This document shows positions 22,601-34,830 of a stretch of DNA of 64,000 bases, in pieces. Source of the DNA: Gautieria morchelliformis (Eukaryota; Basidiomycota; Agaricomycetes; Gomphales; Gomphaceae). The translations under genes were made by a program, and so were the position numbers. The stretch covers positions 1-64,000 of the forward strand of contig WHVA01000260.1 of NCBI GenBank assembly GCA_015179125.1. The letters are read 5' to 3'. The notes beneath the pieces are model-generated. The model saw nothing but the letters and a program-made list of their open reading frames with translations. It was not told the DNA's origin and ran no database searches. Positions within the stretch are counted from its first letter, which is position 1; each line of letters starts with the position of its first letter.

Positions 22601-24089
22601 CGCGTAACTAACAGGCGACAGATGAGCAGAGCTATAAAGATAATGGCGAAAACTCCCCACAAGTTTCAACCGATCCGCATTAGGGTTATTTTCAACATAT
22701 TTAATGGCATCGCGATGCTCCATCCAAGGCGAGACCTGGGAGAAGTATAAGTCGCTCGGTCCCGTGTCATCATTAGGATCATGAAACTAAACCGCGTAGA
22801 TATGGCCTCCCAACGTTGCTACACCGTACAGTCGGGCTACGTCTGATCCTATTGTCAATCGCCATCATGGCCACTCATCAGGTGACATACTTCTATGCTG
22901 TAATTGCCGCCAAATGGCCACCTCGTTGATAAATCGCTGTGAGCCAGACGTCAGTGTTTGGAGTTGCTTCAAAATATTGGTGACGCACTTTCTGAGCCTT
23001 TGGCGTCTGATTAATACCGCGTGTTAGCTTCAGTGCAACTTTCTCTTCGCCTAACCATTCCCCTAGCGTAACAAGAGATGAAGCAGAGGGTTAGAGCAGG
23101 GACTTCTAAAAATATAACACAAGCTCTCACCTAAATAAACGTCGCTGTATCCGCCAGAGATATTTATCGGATGATCCGTAATTCGCCGCACTTCACCGGT
23201 GACTGTTACTCGACCAAGTAAGAGAGAGAGCCCTAGAACAAAAGACATATCCTACGATCAATCATCGGTGGCAGCAACTCTGCCCGATGGCGGTGTATGT
23301 TGAGTAAATGCTTCTGCAGACGATGGCGTTGTTCTGGCTCTGCGACGTCTGCATGGATAGCGGCCTGGACATGCCGCATGTGATCTTTAATCTTGGGGTC
23401 AGACTGCTTAAGGATTGCGTGGACGTCGCGGATGCTGTCGAGCAAATGATGCAGCTGTTCTTGCATTTCAGCATGGTTTCCTGCTAAGACCAGACGTGAC
23501 TCTTGCTGGCTGCTTAAAATTTCAATATGCGACATGATCTTGTAAAGAAATAAGTAACAGACAGCAGATAAACTTGAGCAGGCGTACATTGAAGCGTGTG
23601 GCACAGTCGTTGAGGTCCTTGCGCATGTCATCGATCCCTTGCTTAATCTCGGACTGGAAAAACAAAGATCTGGGTTTGCTCCAATTTGACCATGTGTGCA
23701 CCTTTCTTGAAATACGTTCCAAGGTGCTAGACGTTATGATTAGGTGCAATCGTGGCCACATGCCATTAATGTAACGCACGAGCTAGTTTCATCAATGGCC
23801 TCCATGAAATCCGTACCGATCAACCTTTCACCATGGTCGCGTAGGGTGATCAAGAGGACTGTGCATTGATCACTCAACTGACTGCATTGATCCTAACGCT
23901 ATGTCAGCGGACAAAAAAGCACTTGGGTTGCACTGTGCTCACCTGGTATACTTTCACGTTCTTAACTGAATCATATATTTGGAAGACTGGAAGGAAAGTT
24001 GATATTTAGGATATATCGGATAAGTGCAACGGACCTGCTTGGACAGCACGACTAAGGTGAGGGATAGCTACAAAGGCAGCAGCCTCCAT
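19645..24089 (-). CDS. MLKL-like bundle / TKL-type kinase / RasGEF fusion protein
   Basis: One minus-strand gene of roughly 1150 residues and about 15 introns. Residues 1-210 form a helical region whose spacing (FMEAIDET, WSKPRSLFFQSEIKQGIDDM, NDCATRFN) resembles the MLKL-type four-helix bundles common in mushroom signalling proteins, followed by a coiled coil. About 215-500 is a protein kinase: GGYSDVYLG, lysine in VALKL, catalytic VVHGDLRAANIL (HGD instead of HRD), ITDFGL, MAPE; all key residues are present. A Ser-rich linker repeats PRQSSSISSLG twice. Then come RasGEF_N (start DGVVTAGTLTALVERL) and a full CDC25 RasGEF domain (ERYDKIMPSDC, RNYSSSSAIFAGL, HSSHVKFITQDG). It probably activates Ras in response to an upstream oligomerising or kinase event. 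The start at 24089 is the first Met that fits the helix; the frame stays open to a Met at 24260. Confidence 0.75.
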
Positions 24090-24260
24090 GTCTCCCGCGT
24101 AAACTGGGCGCTGGAATTGGTAGGATACGCGACTATGGTTATGTCGATAAGAGCTGTATTCGCACCGCACTAGAGTGGCATAAGTAGCTGTGTAAGTCAC
24201 GTGCGTCAGGACAGGCCCAGGGACTGTGAACTCGTCGGTGACGCTCAGTCCAGATCGCAC

Positions 24261-25156
24261 CCAGCAGGCACAACGTGGATTTTCCAGTCACGATTGTGCG
24301 TGCACGATTTATAGTTTGTTCAGCTGAGAGAAATAATGTAAATTATATAATCAATGTTACACAAGCAACCATCTCCCTGCATGGACGCGAGAGCATATGC
24401 CGCCTGAGTGGAGACTACCGCAGTAACTTGAGCTGAGCTTGGGACGAAGCTTCCGTCCTCTGACTAGCGCACCCACCTAGCAGGTCATGAGCACCGTTAG
24501 CGATCTCTGTTCGGGTAGCTAAAGACACCATGCGCGCGGGCTCCAGCTAGCGCCAAAAGGCTCAGAGGTAGCGACTCTTAAATAGAACTGGAAGGGCGAG
24601 CGGTGGGGTAGCGGTATCCCCCTGATGAGAGCTTTTGTCGGCTCAAATCCGCTGCGAATCCGCTGCACATCCGTCTCCCCCAGCAACCCTCATCCCTGGC
24701 TAACAGAGCCCAATCTTCGGAGACGGCTGCCTGCAGCGGGTGCAAAGGTTGTGCTGCCCAGCGGCGCTTTGCTGGACGCGGCGCCTGCGGCTTCGCTCGC
24801 AGGCAGCTTGGCTAATACTGTATAATTTGAACACCCAGTCTTACTGCCACCCCCTCTTCTACCACTCCGCCACGCCCAATATATCAGGGTCCGCCGTAGA
24901 TAGCTGCACCCGCAGGCCCGGAGGCTACACAGTACTGGAGATACCCGCTAAACGACGATGGACGACCTGGCCACCGAGAACAACTGCAGCGAACACCCAC
25001 GGACTTAGACCCCTCATTGGGGTGATTCCGGGTGGGGAGTCACAAACTGAATCCGAGACTCACTCCCACTACACACATGTCTCGCAACGACACGCACCCT
25101 ATAAGCTCGCTGTCTGGAGTGATATACTGATTGTCTTCCTTTCCACTTCAGTTACA
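24261..25156. other. intergenic stretch with tRNA-like A and B boxes
   Basis: No protein gene is recognised. At 24604-24614 (TGGGGTAGCGG) and 24640-24650 (GGCTCAAATCC) lie weak matches to Pol III A and B boxes at tRNA spacing. Short inverted repeats (for example GCTGCCTGC at 24726 with GCAGGCAGC at 24799) follow. This could be a decayed tRNA-derived SINE head, but the cloverleaf does not close. Confidence 0.35.
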
Positions 25157-27640
25157 ATGCAGGGCAAAGATCGCCGCTCTTCGCCTCCAAAGTCCACGCC
25201 TCTAAAGTCCAACCAAAAAGCTACAGCTGCACCGTATTCTCCAACTCTCCACCCCAACGCCCCCATCCCGCTACGTGGAACTGGGGGAACCTGCCTCGAG
25301 CATCTGGCCTCGATCAGGAGTAGTTGGTGACGCCCTTCCATCGAACTCACCCGCTCCAGAAGGAAAATTCCGAAAGGCACGGCGCCCCAGGTCCTGCGCA
25401 TCATTAATGGATCGCGCATTCCAGCCCCATTAATGTTTCAAGGCCGTAACGGCTTTGGGCTCGGACTTGGGCTTTCGAATTGGACTTCTGTGCCAAAAAC
25501 AACTCCAGTCCAGACCTCGCCAACACGCACAGGTCGGCCAAGTTTCTACCTAACTGTCATACACTCTCGCCCGCCAATTTTTGTATCTACGACAAGTGGC
25601 AGGCATGCGGATCCTGGTCCTGGTATCCGCGGCGATGGGAGGAAGCCTGAGGGAGTACCAATCAACGCTTCAACTACCGATGCCGGAGACGCACCGCAGA
25701 TTGTCATCTCGGGCACTCCGCCTACCCTGATGTGCACACCGACTGCTTCTCCTTCTGACGTGCCCAGCGAATCGCAGTGCACCACCCAGAGTGCGGCTGA
25801 ATCGGCGGAAGGCCATTTTAATCCTGAGCTCAAAGACATAAACGACAGTGATGAGAACAAGTTTGGGGACGAGGAACACCCATCGGATAGCGCAGTTAAT
25901 CGAACGGAATGCGGAGATGACAGTCCCGGCTTCGATGTTATCCAGGCGCTTGCAGACACAAATCAGAAACCAGACGAAAGTACCGCTTCTGAACAATCAC
26001 CGAACACCCCGGATTCGTACAAGGCGCCTCGCAGAAGACGAAATCCAAGACCACGCCTGCCCACGCGCCGTCTGGAAATATACCTGATCTTATCCAGGAA
26101 GTCGAAACGCTCATCGGCCATCCCTGTGTAGACCACGATGCTGTTCATGCTGCGCATCGCGATGTCGGGCTCATTCCGAGACAGGGTCATGTGAGTTGTT
26201 TCTATACTTTGTATACTCTGCGATATTGAACGGTTCATTCTTATTCTCCTATCTCCAGGTGCTGTATTTGGTGCAAGGCTCAACATGACTACCCGGTATA
26301 ACTCTTGCACCATCATGTTACACGGCCTGACGTACACGCTTCCGCTTTTGGTATTTGCGTGCGCTGGAGCTGAATAGTACAGGTGCATCGTCATTACATC
26401 TCTTTGCAGCAAATAGTGGCTCATCCTCGTTCTATTTACTTGGCTGGATGATAGGACTTCGCTACTCATGTCTTCTGCGTCCTCCGTCGCACGCGTGCAC
26501 TAAGCCAATTCACACGGCCAGCCATTGTCGGGACCATGCCCGCAGCACAACGCATTCATTTCGCGCACTCGTGGCAGCGTTCAACACACCTCCAAGCTAC
26601 GGAAATGATATCGATCTTGCTCTCGCATCCCTGGACGATGTCGGTGCACTTCTGCTCACGTACCTTGACGGCTTACCTGGGGGAATTGTCCCTATGTGGA
26701 TGCGACACGTGCTAGGAGATGCGGTAAGCATATATGAGGGAAATCGGGACGGCGGGTCGGCCAACATGAGGGAGCGGAAGAGGGCGATACGTGTGGCACA
26801 GTTGGTCCTCTCCTCCCCCACCCCCAGTTCAGCCTACTGGTGTACCTTGTTGAGTTTCTGTCACGGGTTCCGCTGGAAGAGGCATGGAATGGGTGGAACG
26901 TACACGGGGTGGCGAGGGCGTTTGCAAGGGTAGTCTTGGGCGTCGGTGCAGGAGCAAGGGCGGGGCATGTGAGCGGAACGAGGAGGAACGACTGTCTGAA
27001 AGACGGAAAGGGCGACGGGAAACACACGGCGGAGGATGTGGACTGGGTTGCGGAGGCGGACGCAGCTGAGGTGCTAGAATGGCTTTTGGTGAATTGGCAT
27101 GAACTTTCTAGTTGCCTGTTCTTTGACGCACAACCTGAGGGACAAGGGAGGCATGGGAATAACAAAGATGGAGAGAAAGATGGAACGGAAGAAAGGGAGA
27201 CGGATGGAGCGGCTTGATCCCGCGCACACTGTCCGTTCCGGAGATGTTACCGCTACGAAAATCGATCCCGCCGCGAGCCAGGCGATATCCTCGCGCGTAT
27301 CGCGGACCTCGAGCGTGAAACCTCCAAGTGGAAGTGGTTGGAGGGACTGCACGGATCAGAGCTTCGGTTGATGTTACGGGGGACCCGAGAAGCGGAGAGG
27401 GCGCTGGTGGAGGAGCGAAGTGGGCGAGAAATGGTGGAAGACGTGTTGATGAAGGAACGGGCTGCGTTGATAAACAGTCGGACGAGCATCGAAAATGCGG
27501 TGCGAGCTGAGCGCAGGTTTTGGGGGCAAGAAGTGCAGGCATTGGGGAACGCTTTGGCCGGCGTAGGGAAGACCATGGATGAAGTTGGAAGAACCATAGG
27601 GGCGATCCGTGGAGCGGGGATGAGAAATAATTATGGTTGA
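25157..27640 (+). pseudogene. RhoGAP-like gene with damaged reading frame
   Basis: The plus strand carries a Ser/Pro-rich N-terminal part (from MQGKDRRSSPPKST at 25157, then 25433-26190), ending IPDLIQEVETLIGHPCVDHD. After an intron at about 26187-26257 comes a GAVFGARL start resembling RhoGAP domains. Further on are LDDVGALLLTYLDGLP (26625-26670), ERKRAIRVAQLVLSSPTP and VYLVEFLSRVPLEEAWN, which fit the second half of a GAP domain for Rho GTPases. From about 27260 a coiled-coil tail runs to a stop at 27640. The frame shifts by one base near 26365 and again near a C-rich run at about 26820; neither looks like a normal intron. The arginine finger is not identifiable. It is either a recently broken gene or contains sequencing errors. 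Confidence 0.5.
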
Positions 27641-29204
27641 AACACATACTTTGTTGTGAATGAACGGTGATATTAGCTAGCTCGTCATCAACGTCCCACC
27701 CGTTTATAGTCGATTGGTACGGTTCGGGTGCGTGGCGGCTATCCGGCACATCGGGTTGCCTATTTCCAGCACCTAAGGTCTCAAACAGTACATGCGGAAC
27801 CGTTTTTTTTTATGGAGTTTTCGTCTGGCGCACGAAGAGGACCTCCCCTCCCCTCCCTCGCTGGGCTCCCTTCATGCTGGTGAAGAGAGCTGTCACTGGC
27901 AGTGAGAGGGCGAGAGCAAGCTCCGGACAAGTTATTTTGAGGAGTGGACCTGGGGGACTTGTGCTGACAACGACTCGGTCGCCGCAACGGAGGATAGAAA
28001 GATCCCATCGCCAAGGGCCCGAGTGAGCACACCGAGATTTTGACCACACCATCCCAACGGGTGGGTGTCCGTGGGCGCTGCATGCTGAAACCGGTGATAG
28101 GACACGGCGAGACAAATTTAAGACCCATGTTAATTTAAGACATACTTACTAGTACCGATAGCCACAACTCATACTCGTTGCCTACACACTAGTACTCTGA
28201 ATCACAGCTATACTTATGAGGGCTTTACGAGTGTGAGGTCAACGTTTCAACAGTCAATTGTGGACCCTGGAGGTTCACGGAAGCGCCACTAGCGTCAAGT
28301 GGTACGTGAGACGTTCCCACCGAGTAAAAATGGTAGATCATCATGTCTACAATAATAGCAGACAGTAGCACGTTGCCAATAGGGTGTTCCTGGCTTCCGA
28401 GGTCGGCACAGGGTAGTAGAAGATTTTCGATTCGGCTCCGGATGCATCGGTGATGAGAAATTTTGTCAACCACCAGCATTTGCCTACTGTGAGGGCACGC
28501 TGAATCCAGCGGCGACACTTGCGGGTTAAGAAGCTGGAAGACGGCGTCATCCAGTGACAACTGTGGGATCTGTTGCCAATGAGACATACTTTGGGCGACT
28601 ACTTTTGACTCGCCTGCTGCGCATCTTGTTCTCTGCCATTTTCGCAATCTCCGTGATGTGATTACAGTATTGTACCCGACAGCCATCAGCGTGCGCAGCT
28701 TTAGTCTCCGTAAGGTCCGAACAAATAAACAAACGCCCAAAAAGACTCCGCGGCACTACAGCATTGCGGCGGCGTGCGAAGAACTCCAGCCAGTACATAC
28801 TACTTACTATACGTTCTGTTCAACAACGTGATGTGATAGGGCCAAACCGGAACTTTCACCCTTTCACTTCTCCGCAGTAACTCCCTTATCTGGAATGCGC
28901 GTCCGCTACCTTGCTCGGCCTGGGTCGGCCAAGTCGTGGAAGAAAAAGTGAAACATTCCAAGCCTGCCAGAAGTCCTACTCTCCTCCTCCTCTGCCACTA
29001 ACTGGAACAAAGGGTATGTTTACCTGGTCATTTTTTCTTTTTTTAATATGATTTTCATTGCGTGACTCCTCAGTGGAGCAGCTCCTTCAGCCGAAACGCC
29101 CACGACCGTACCACCATTATGTCGGCTGCGGACCTGTACGGCATGGGAATTTGTCCCAAAATATGGTTCCATTCTTCTGCTGACAGCCGCGCCAAAATGC
29201 CGCA
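27641..29204. other. no gene recognised
   Basis: Short frames occur on both strands. The largest is a minus-strand frame at 28225-28740 (171 codons) with no domain, no clear splice pattern and ordinary composition. The last 300 bases should include the cupredoxin promoter. Confidence 0.45.
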
Positions 29205-29211
29205 TATAAAA
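29205..29211 (+). promoter_or_regulatory. TATA box of the cupredoxin gene
   Basis: TATAAAA lies about 70 bases before the start codon, and a CT-rich stretch (ACTTCCTCCCC) directly precedes the ATG. This is a typical strong fungal promoter layout. Confidence 0.6.
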
Positions 29212-29280
29212 CCTCCAAACACCTCGCTTGCCAACTCCACGCTTGTCACCAACTAACACCACCCCTACTTCCTCCCCATG

Positions 29281-30269
29281 AAGTTCCTCGCCCTCGCTGC
29301 CCTCCCCGCCCTCGTTGCTGCTCAGTATGGTGCTCCCCCCAGCGGTGGTGGAGCCACGACCTCGTCCTCTTCTTCTTCTGCGGCTGCCGCTGCTGTCCCG
29401 ACAGCTGCCGCAGGACAGCACATAGTACGTACTTCTTCTCCGACCTCTCCTCTTGCAGACCTTGAATCCTTCTCAAGGTTGTAGTTGGCGAAAACAATGG
29501 CGTCATGTTCACGCCCAGTACGGTTACCGCCGCCCAAAACGAGACAGTGACCTTCGTGTTCAACGAGTAAGTTTTGCGTCAGTGTTGCTATATTGATCCC
29601 TCAAACTGGGCAATTAGGTTTGATGGAACAGTCATGCACTCCGTGACTCAGAGCACCTTTGCGGCACCCTGCACGTTGGCCAACGGTGGATTTGACAGTG
29701 GTTTCCAACCCACTAACAACCAATTTACGATCACTATTATGAACGCTAGTCAACGTAAGTCTTATTTCTCGCCTGTTTAGCATACCTTGCTTAGCTATCT
29801 TGCAGCCATTTGGTTCTTCTGCCAAGTGATTGCATAGCCGCTTTTCATTCCTGTCCAGCTCCCTGATAGCATTTTTTAGCAAATCAACCCGTTGAAGCAC
29901 TGTAACCTTGGCATGGTTGGGTATGTAGGCGGTAATTTACTCATTCTTCACGGTTAACATTTTCATTAGTGGTATCAATGTGCCAGCCAGCGGGACCAAT
30001 GACTTTGCCAACTTCTCGTTGGCCGCATCTACCGCCGCCGTTCCAACGGTATGTGTCTTCTGTTAGTATCTCGTTCCCCCAGTTAAGCAAGTCGTGTGCA
30101 GCAAACCGGTTCCGGCATCTTATCCGGTATTGGAGCTGCGGCTACTGCCCCGGCTGCGCCAGGCGGCAGCGCCAGCGCCTCCGCGGCGCCCAGCAGCGCC
30201 ATGAGGCTCGTTGCTGGTGCTGGTTCATTGTTAGCAGGCTTGTTCGCTGTCGTCTACACCCTTGCATAG
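29281..30269 (+). CDS. secreted GPI-type cupredoxin
   Basis: A 225-residue protein, exons 29281-29424, 29478-29566, 29618-29754, 29806-29825, 29880-29920, 29970-30048 and 30102-30269. The signal peptide (MKFLALAALPALVAAQ) is followed by a Ser/Ala linker and one plastocyanin-like domain. Likely type 1 copper ligands are His85, Cys129 (IWFFC), His137 and Met142 (HCNLGM). A Ser/Ala-rich stem and a hydrophobic C-terminal tail (LLAGLFAVVYTLA) suggest GPI anchoring. Such cupredoxins are common at the surface of fungal hyphae; the electron partner is unknown. The coding sequence contains a 20-base exon. All four ligands are intact. Confidence 0.9.
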
Positions 30270-30875
30270 AGATGGCAGAGAAAACCACCCTCGTAGAGGA
30301 TGATTCCGTGTTGGACTGAACTTTTTGTGTCAGTCTGCAGAGCAGCTATTCAGTAGTACTTACTATATAGATCGCTGTAACGATTTTAGCTACAGGATTC
30401 CCCATGAGTGTATTCTTTTCAATAATGATTTGAGACGAACATCTCCCAGACAGGCTGATTGACAGACTGCTTGATGGGCGATTGACTTGAGCTATAAAAG
30501 TATTAGCTAGCTGTTGCTTGCATGGTAACAGTGTACGATGGTGGTGTTTGATTGTTCGCTTGTTGGATAGTGTTCGCTAGTAATATCAGAATTTCGTGGC
30601 TGATCGATTTATTTGTTGGTATCACCAGCATTAATCTCGAACGTGGAGGAACCCTTTGACAAGCCGCAACTAGAGACCAACACCAGCCAGCAGTAGGAAC
30701 AGCCTGCTTGAATATTATTGCTCAGAACGTTTAAGCGCCAGCTAATGGGTTGACTGTCACGCGTCACACACCCCGTAGTGAGGGTGTGACGAATCGTTAC
30801 CGACGAGCTCGTTTCGCACACATTTTCATTCTCATCTACTGCAGTTTCTAGCCAACCTGGTACGCGCACTCGGAA
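30270..30875. other. intergenic, cupredoxin to HOOK
   Basis: It holds the cupredoxin 3' end and the HOOK promoter. No motif stands out beyond a short GTGTGAC-type inverted pair near 30760-30790 (CACACC..GGTGTG). Confidence 0.4.
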
Positions 30876-33800
30876 ATGGCGGAATCTCGGCGCACAGAGG
30901 CCGACGCGTTCTTTGACTTTTTGGCGACCTTCAAGTTATCTAGACCGGTCACGACAATCGCTGACCTTAGTGACGGAGCAGCTCTATTTGATGTTCTTTC
31001 CCTAGTGTATGTCAAATTCCCTATGTTTTGATTACCGTCGTGTCCACACTCACTCCGCTCAAGCGACGAGCAGTACTTCCGTCAACCGTCAAGGGCTTCC
31101 GCGCAGCTGTCCGACAATTGGGTTCTACGCTTTAGCTCCCTCAAACGGCTCTACCGTCTCATTACTCAGTACTTTGCGGATGTACTGCACCAACCTACCA
31201 GCTCACTTGATGTCCCGGACTTGCAGGCAGTGGCCAAAGATCAGGACGAGGCTGCCACCCTTATATTGTGTCGTCTTACCATCGCCATTGCTGTACAGAG
31301 CGAGAAAAATAAGGACGTAATAGAGCGAATACAGAAGCTAAGTGAAACTAAACAGCATGTCCTAATGAGGGCCATCGAACAAGTCAGCCTGAGTGCCGGA
31401 TGTAACTAAATCAGTCTGACAACTGTCATTTTATAGGTAATGTCAAAATTTATGGGCGCCACAGGTGACCGACATACCGGTGATTATAGCATGACCGAGT
31501 AAGTCACATTATCCCATGGGTTGCGCGACGTCTTCTGAGCTGTTTCAGCGACGATCACTACTACCAGATCCAATCCGAGCGCAGTCGCGTGCTGACCGAG
31601 AAGGAGACCATAGAGAAGGTGTATCAGCAGCTCCTCGAGGATCACCGCACATTGCAGACTTCGTTTGACGATGCTGTATCTGAGAAGGAGGATGCACTAG
31701 CTCGGTTCCGAGACCTTCGGCGCAACATGGACGACCACCGGAATGACAAAGCGGACGTGTTCATGCGCGCGGAAATTGACCGTTTGCGGGTAGAGCTGTA
31801 AGCCTTACATTCCCCAGCTTCCAAGCGAGCGCCGTTTCAATAGCCGTCGCATTAGCCAAAAGAGCGAGGAGGATTTGAATGCAGCAGAGGCCGAGCTCGA
31901 TAAACACACTAGCCTGGTGACCGACCTGACACGAAAGGTTTGTCTCTCTTGTTGAGCGTTTCTCGTTTCGATTCGCTCAGCATTTTGTTATTGCATAGAT
32001 CGACGAGCTCCAAGTCAAAGCTGATCAGGCAGCTCGATTGAAAGATCAGGTCGACGAGTAAGTATCGACGGGTTCCAAGTTTCACCGTCACTCAGTTTTC
32101 CTTTCCAGGTACCGCCACGCGGCGGATAAACTTCAGAAGACAGAAAATGTGATGGAGAAGTACAAGAAGAAACTAGAGGAGAGCGCTGATCTTCGGCGCA
32201 ATATTAAGGTCGGCGTGAAACCAACTCAGTTCTTTAGCCGTCTGAACACTCCGTGCAGGCGCTTGAGGAACAAAATGCCTCACTCGTAGACAAGAACGCT
32301 TCCTTGGAAGAAGAGTACAGAAAAGTGTCCGCCTTCCGGCCACTCATGGAATCCTACAAGTCGCAGATTGCTGACTTGGAAACCAAGAGTTCAGCTCGTA
32401 CAAAAGAGATAGATGCCCTCCAGTTCGAGCTTGACCAAGCTCGTACGAAACTAAAAATTTCCAGTGAAGAACGCGCGAAAGACTCTGAAGCCTTGGAGCT
32501 CTACCAAGAGCGTGTTCGCGAGCTCGAATTGATGTCCACTCGTCGCCCGAGGGCCAAATCGACATCTTCCGTTGCTGCCAACGGGGACGCAATCGGACGG
32601 CGTGATATGACGGAAGGAGAACTGCTTGGCGGCGATGATGACACTCCTGATGGGCACGGATTGGGCGGCGAACTGGACGATGCTATTACTGGAACAACGA
32701 TGACCGACCTGAAGTTACAAGTCCGCCAATTGAAACGAGATCTGCAGGCAGCCAGAACAAACCAAGCAGATTCGAGTCGGGTGCTTGTTCTAGAGAACTT
32801 ACTTGAGGATGCAAACAGAATGAAAGCCAGGTATGAGGCTGACTATCTCGCTGCGCATCGCGAGAAGCTGGTGCTTCAGAATGACCTAGAGGAGATCCGA
32901 GAGGGTAAAGCTTTAGGTGACGGGTCAGTAAACCTCCTTACCGATCCATCACCGTGAGTTCCTAATATTTTGCCAGGGCTGAAGCAGCGATTGCATTGCG
33001 TCAGCGGTTGAATGAAACCGTCGATGCTCTGGACGCTCTGAAAAAAGAACACGTGGAGCTGGAGACGAAGTTCGAGAATCAGAATAAGGAACTTACTATC
33101 GCCAAGTCCGACCGTGAGCTGCACGCCTGCTAACATCAGGGACTAAACTCACTGAATTTTAGTCAATCTTGTCAATAAGGATCAACTCGAAATCCTCGCT
33201 ACGCTACGAGAATCTGTCAACGAAGACAAGCTTGGCCTTGAGTCAGACATGGAAAAGCTGCGGAAACAAATTCGTGACCTTTCGGACAAGAACAAGATGC
33301 AACTTGAGCAGGTGAATGCCTTGCTTATGGAGAAGGTCAACCTGCAGAGTGAAGGCATTGGTCAACGAGAAAGAATGTTGGAGCGTGAACGAGATTATGG
33401 GTGAGTTGATGTTTGAGTTGAAATTTTATGCAAATCAATCTCATCCTCGCCATCTTGTTTGGTTTAGTGACTTGCGTGCATCGCTTAACGGAAGAGACCT
33501 GCCAGAAGAGGACAAAGCGCGGATGCTTAATATGCACGAGAAGATTGTGCGGCTTGAAGAGGAGCAACAGACCACCAAGGAACAACTCCTAAAAGCTCGT
33601 GCGGTATGTTACAAACGCTGCAGCGAGTACCCTCTTACGAATTACGACGCGCAGTTTATCAAAAATCAAGATAAACTCTTTCGAGAGCGCGAGGATGCAG
33701 CGAGATCAAATATTCCTGTCAGTTGCTCTTGGCATGCCTCATTATTCCAGATTGACCCTATTTGACTTGTTTCAGACCACGTTCGAAGAAGCTGAAGCAA

Positions 33801-34189
33801 GTTTCCGGTCACAGATTAAGATCCTCGAGGACGAGGTGACAAGAAACAAGGTGGGTGGCACATGGTGCTTTATTTGAACTAAATCACAAGGACCGATGTA
33901 GCGTCTGGTGCTGGAATCGCAACAACGATACCGCAAAGAGCAACAAATCATGCTTGGCGCTCTTCACCTCTTGGGTCTTCAGACAGCGCGCGGTCATTTA
34001 GGTACTGCACAACAGCGACCTGACCCCACATCATGGCTGCCTCAACTACGACGAGGGGTAAGTGTTGACTCTTGGACCATGGAATCTCTCTCATTGCAGA
34101 CTATTGCAGCTACAACTTGTTCCTGGCCATGTGAGCAATTCTTCCAAGTGTTAGTAGAATCTACTCAGCCATCATCCATCCGATTTTAG
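30876..34189 (+). CDS. HOOK family endosome-dynein adaptor
   Basis: The N-terminal Hook domain starts at 30876 (SRRTEADAFFDFLATFKLS). After an intron at 31007-31063 it continues through NWVLRFSSLKRLYRLITQYF and LILCRLTIAIAVQSEKN, the calponin-homology-like fold that binds dynein light intermediate chain. Nearly all the rest, to about 33870, is heptad-rich coiled coil in many exons, interrupted by a Gly/Asp-rich hinge near 32620-32680. The C-terminal part (RLVLESQQRYRKEQQIMLGALH, 33901 on) would bind cargo through FTS/FHIP partners. In fungi Hook proteins link early endosomes to dynein and kinesin-3. The last exon after 34050 is uncertain, so the stop at 34189 is provisional. Confidence 0.85.
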
Positions 34190-34830
34190 CACCGTTGAAC
34201 CTCCCGCCTACGTTGGTTTTCCTTTGCTTTCTCTTCAATACCCGGGACTTGATTTATTCTGTGGCAAGTACATAACACGCATTTCATGATCATGTATCAC
34301 TACGACTTTCTGCGCTCCATTGTTCCATTTGCCCAATAGAGGTATAAGTTACCTTAATGGATACATGCCAGTCGACTACTAATTCACGGCGGCGACAAAT
34401 TTAGTACAATTCTCCCAGTAATAGAAGAATGATCCGGCGCACCACGTAATAGACCTTACAGAACCGGCCATCATTGATATCTTGCCATCCGGCAAAATAC
34501 GGTTTCTCTCGTTTCAACTTATAGTCCACATCGGACTAGAAGACTCAAGTAGAATCTAGTACTTGTAGTCACAAAATATTAACTCGATGTTCATACTTGA
34601 TTATAATAAGCATTCCACGCGGCTTTCTTACCCTGCGGAGGCTGGAGCATGCATTTTAGCCCGACAGAAAAACGCTCTCACTTAGCAAAATGGATCTCGT
34701 GAAGGGATATCAGTAATAGCTCCGGGAGCGTTGCTTGTTGCGGCAACGTACTGCCTCGTCATGCTTTGTCAAGAAGGACTGAGTACGCCAAGCCACCGGA
34801 GCGACATACCACCTCACGTACAACCTCGCC
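34190..34830. other. intergenic, HOOK to CDC50
   Basis: AT-rich, short frames only. It should contain the HOOK 3' end and the CDC50 promoter. Confidence 0.4.

Noticed and set aside
27108-27749. 213-codon minus-strand frame
   Set aside because: It lies opposite the coiled-coil tail of the RhoGAP-like gene; no start context, splice pattern or domain supports it.
28225-28740. 171-codon minus-strand frame as a gene
   Set aside because: There is no domain, no homologue I recognise, and no introns in a genome where most genes have many. Kept only as a gap note.
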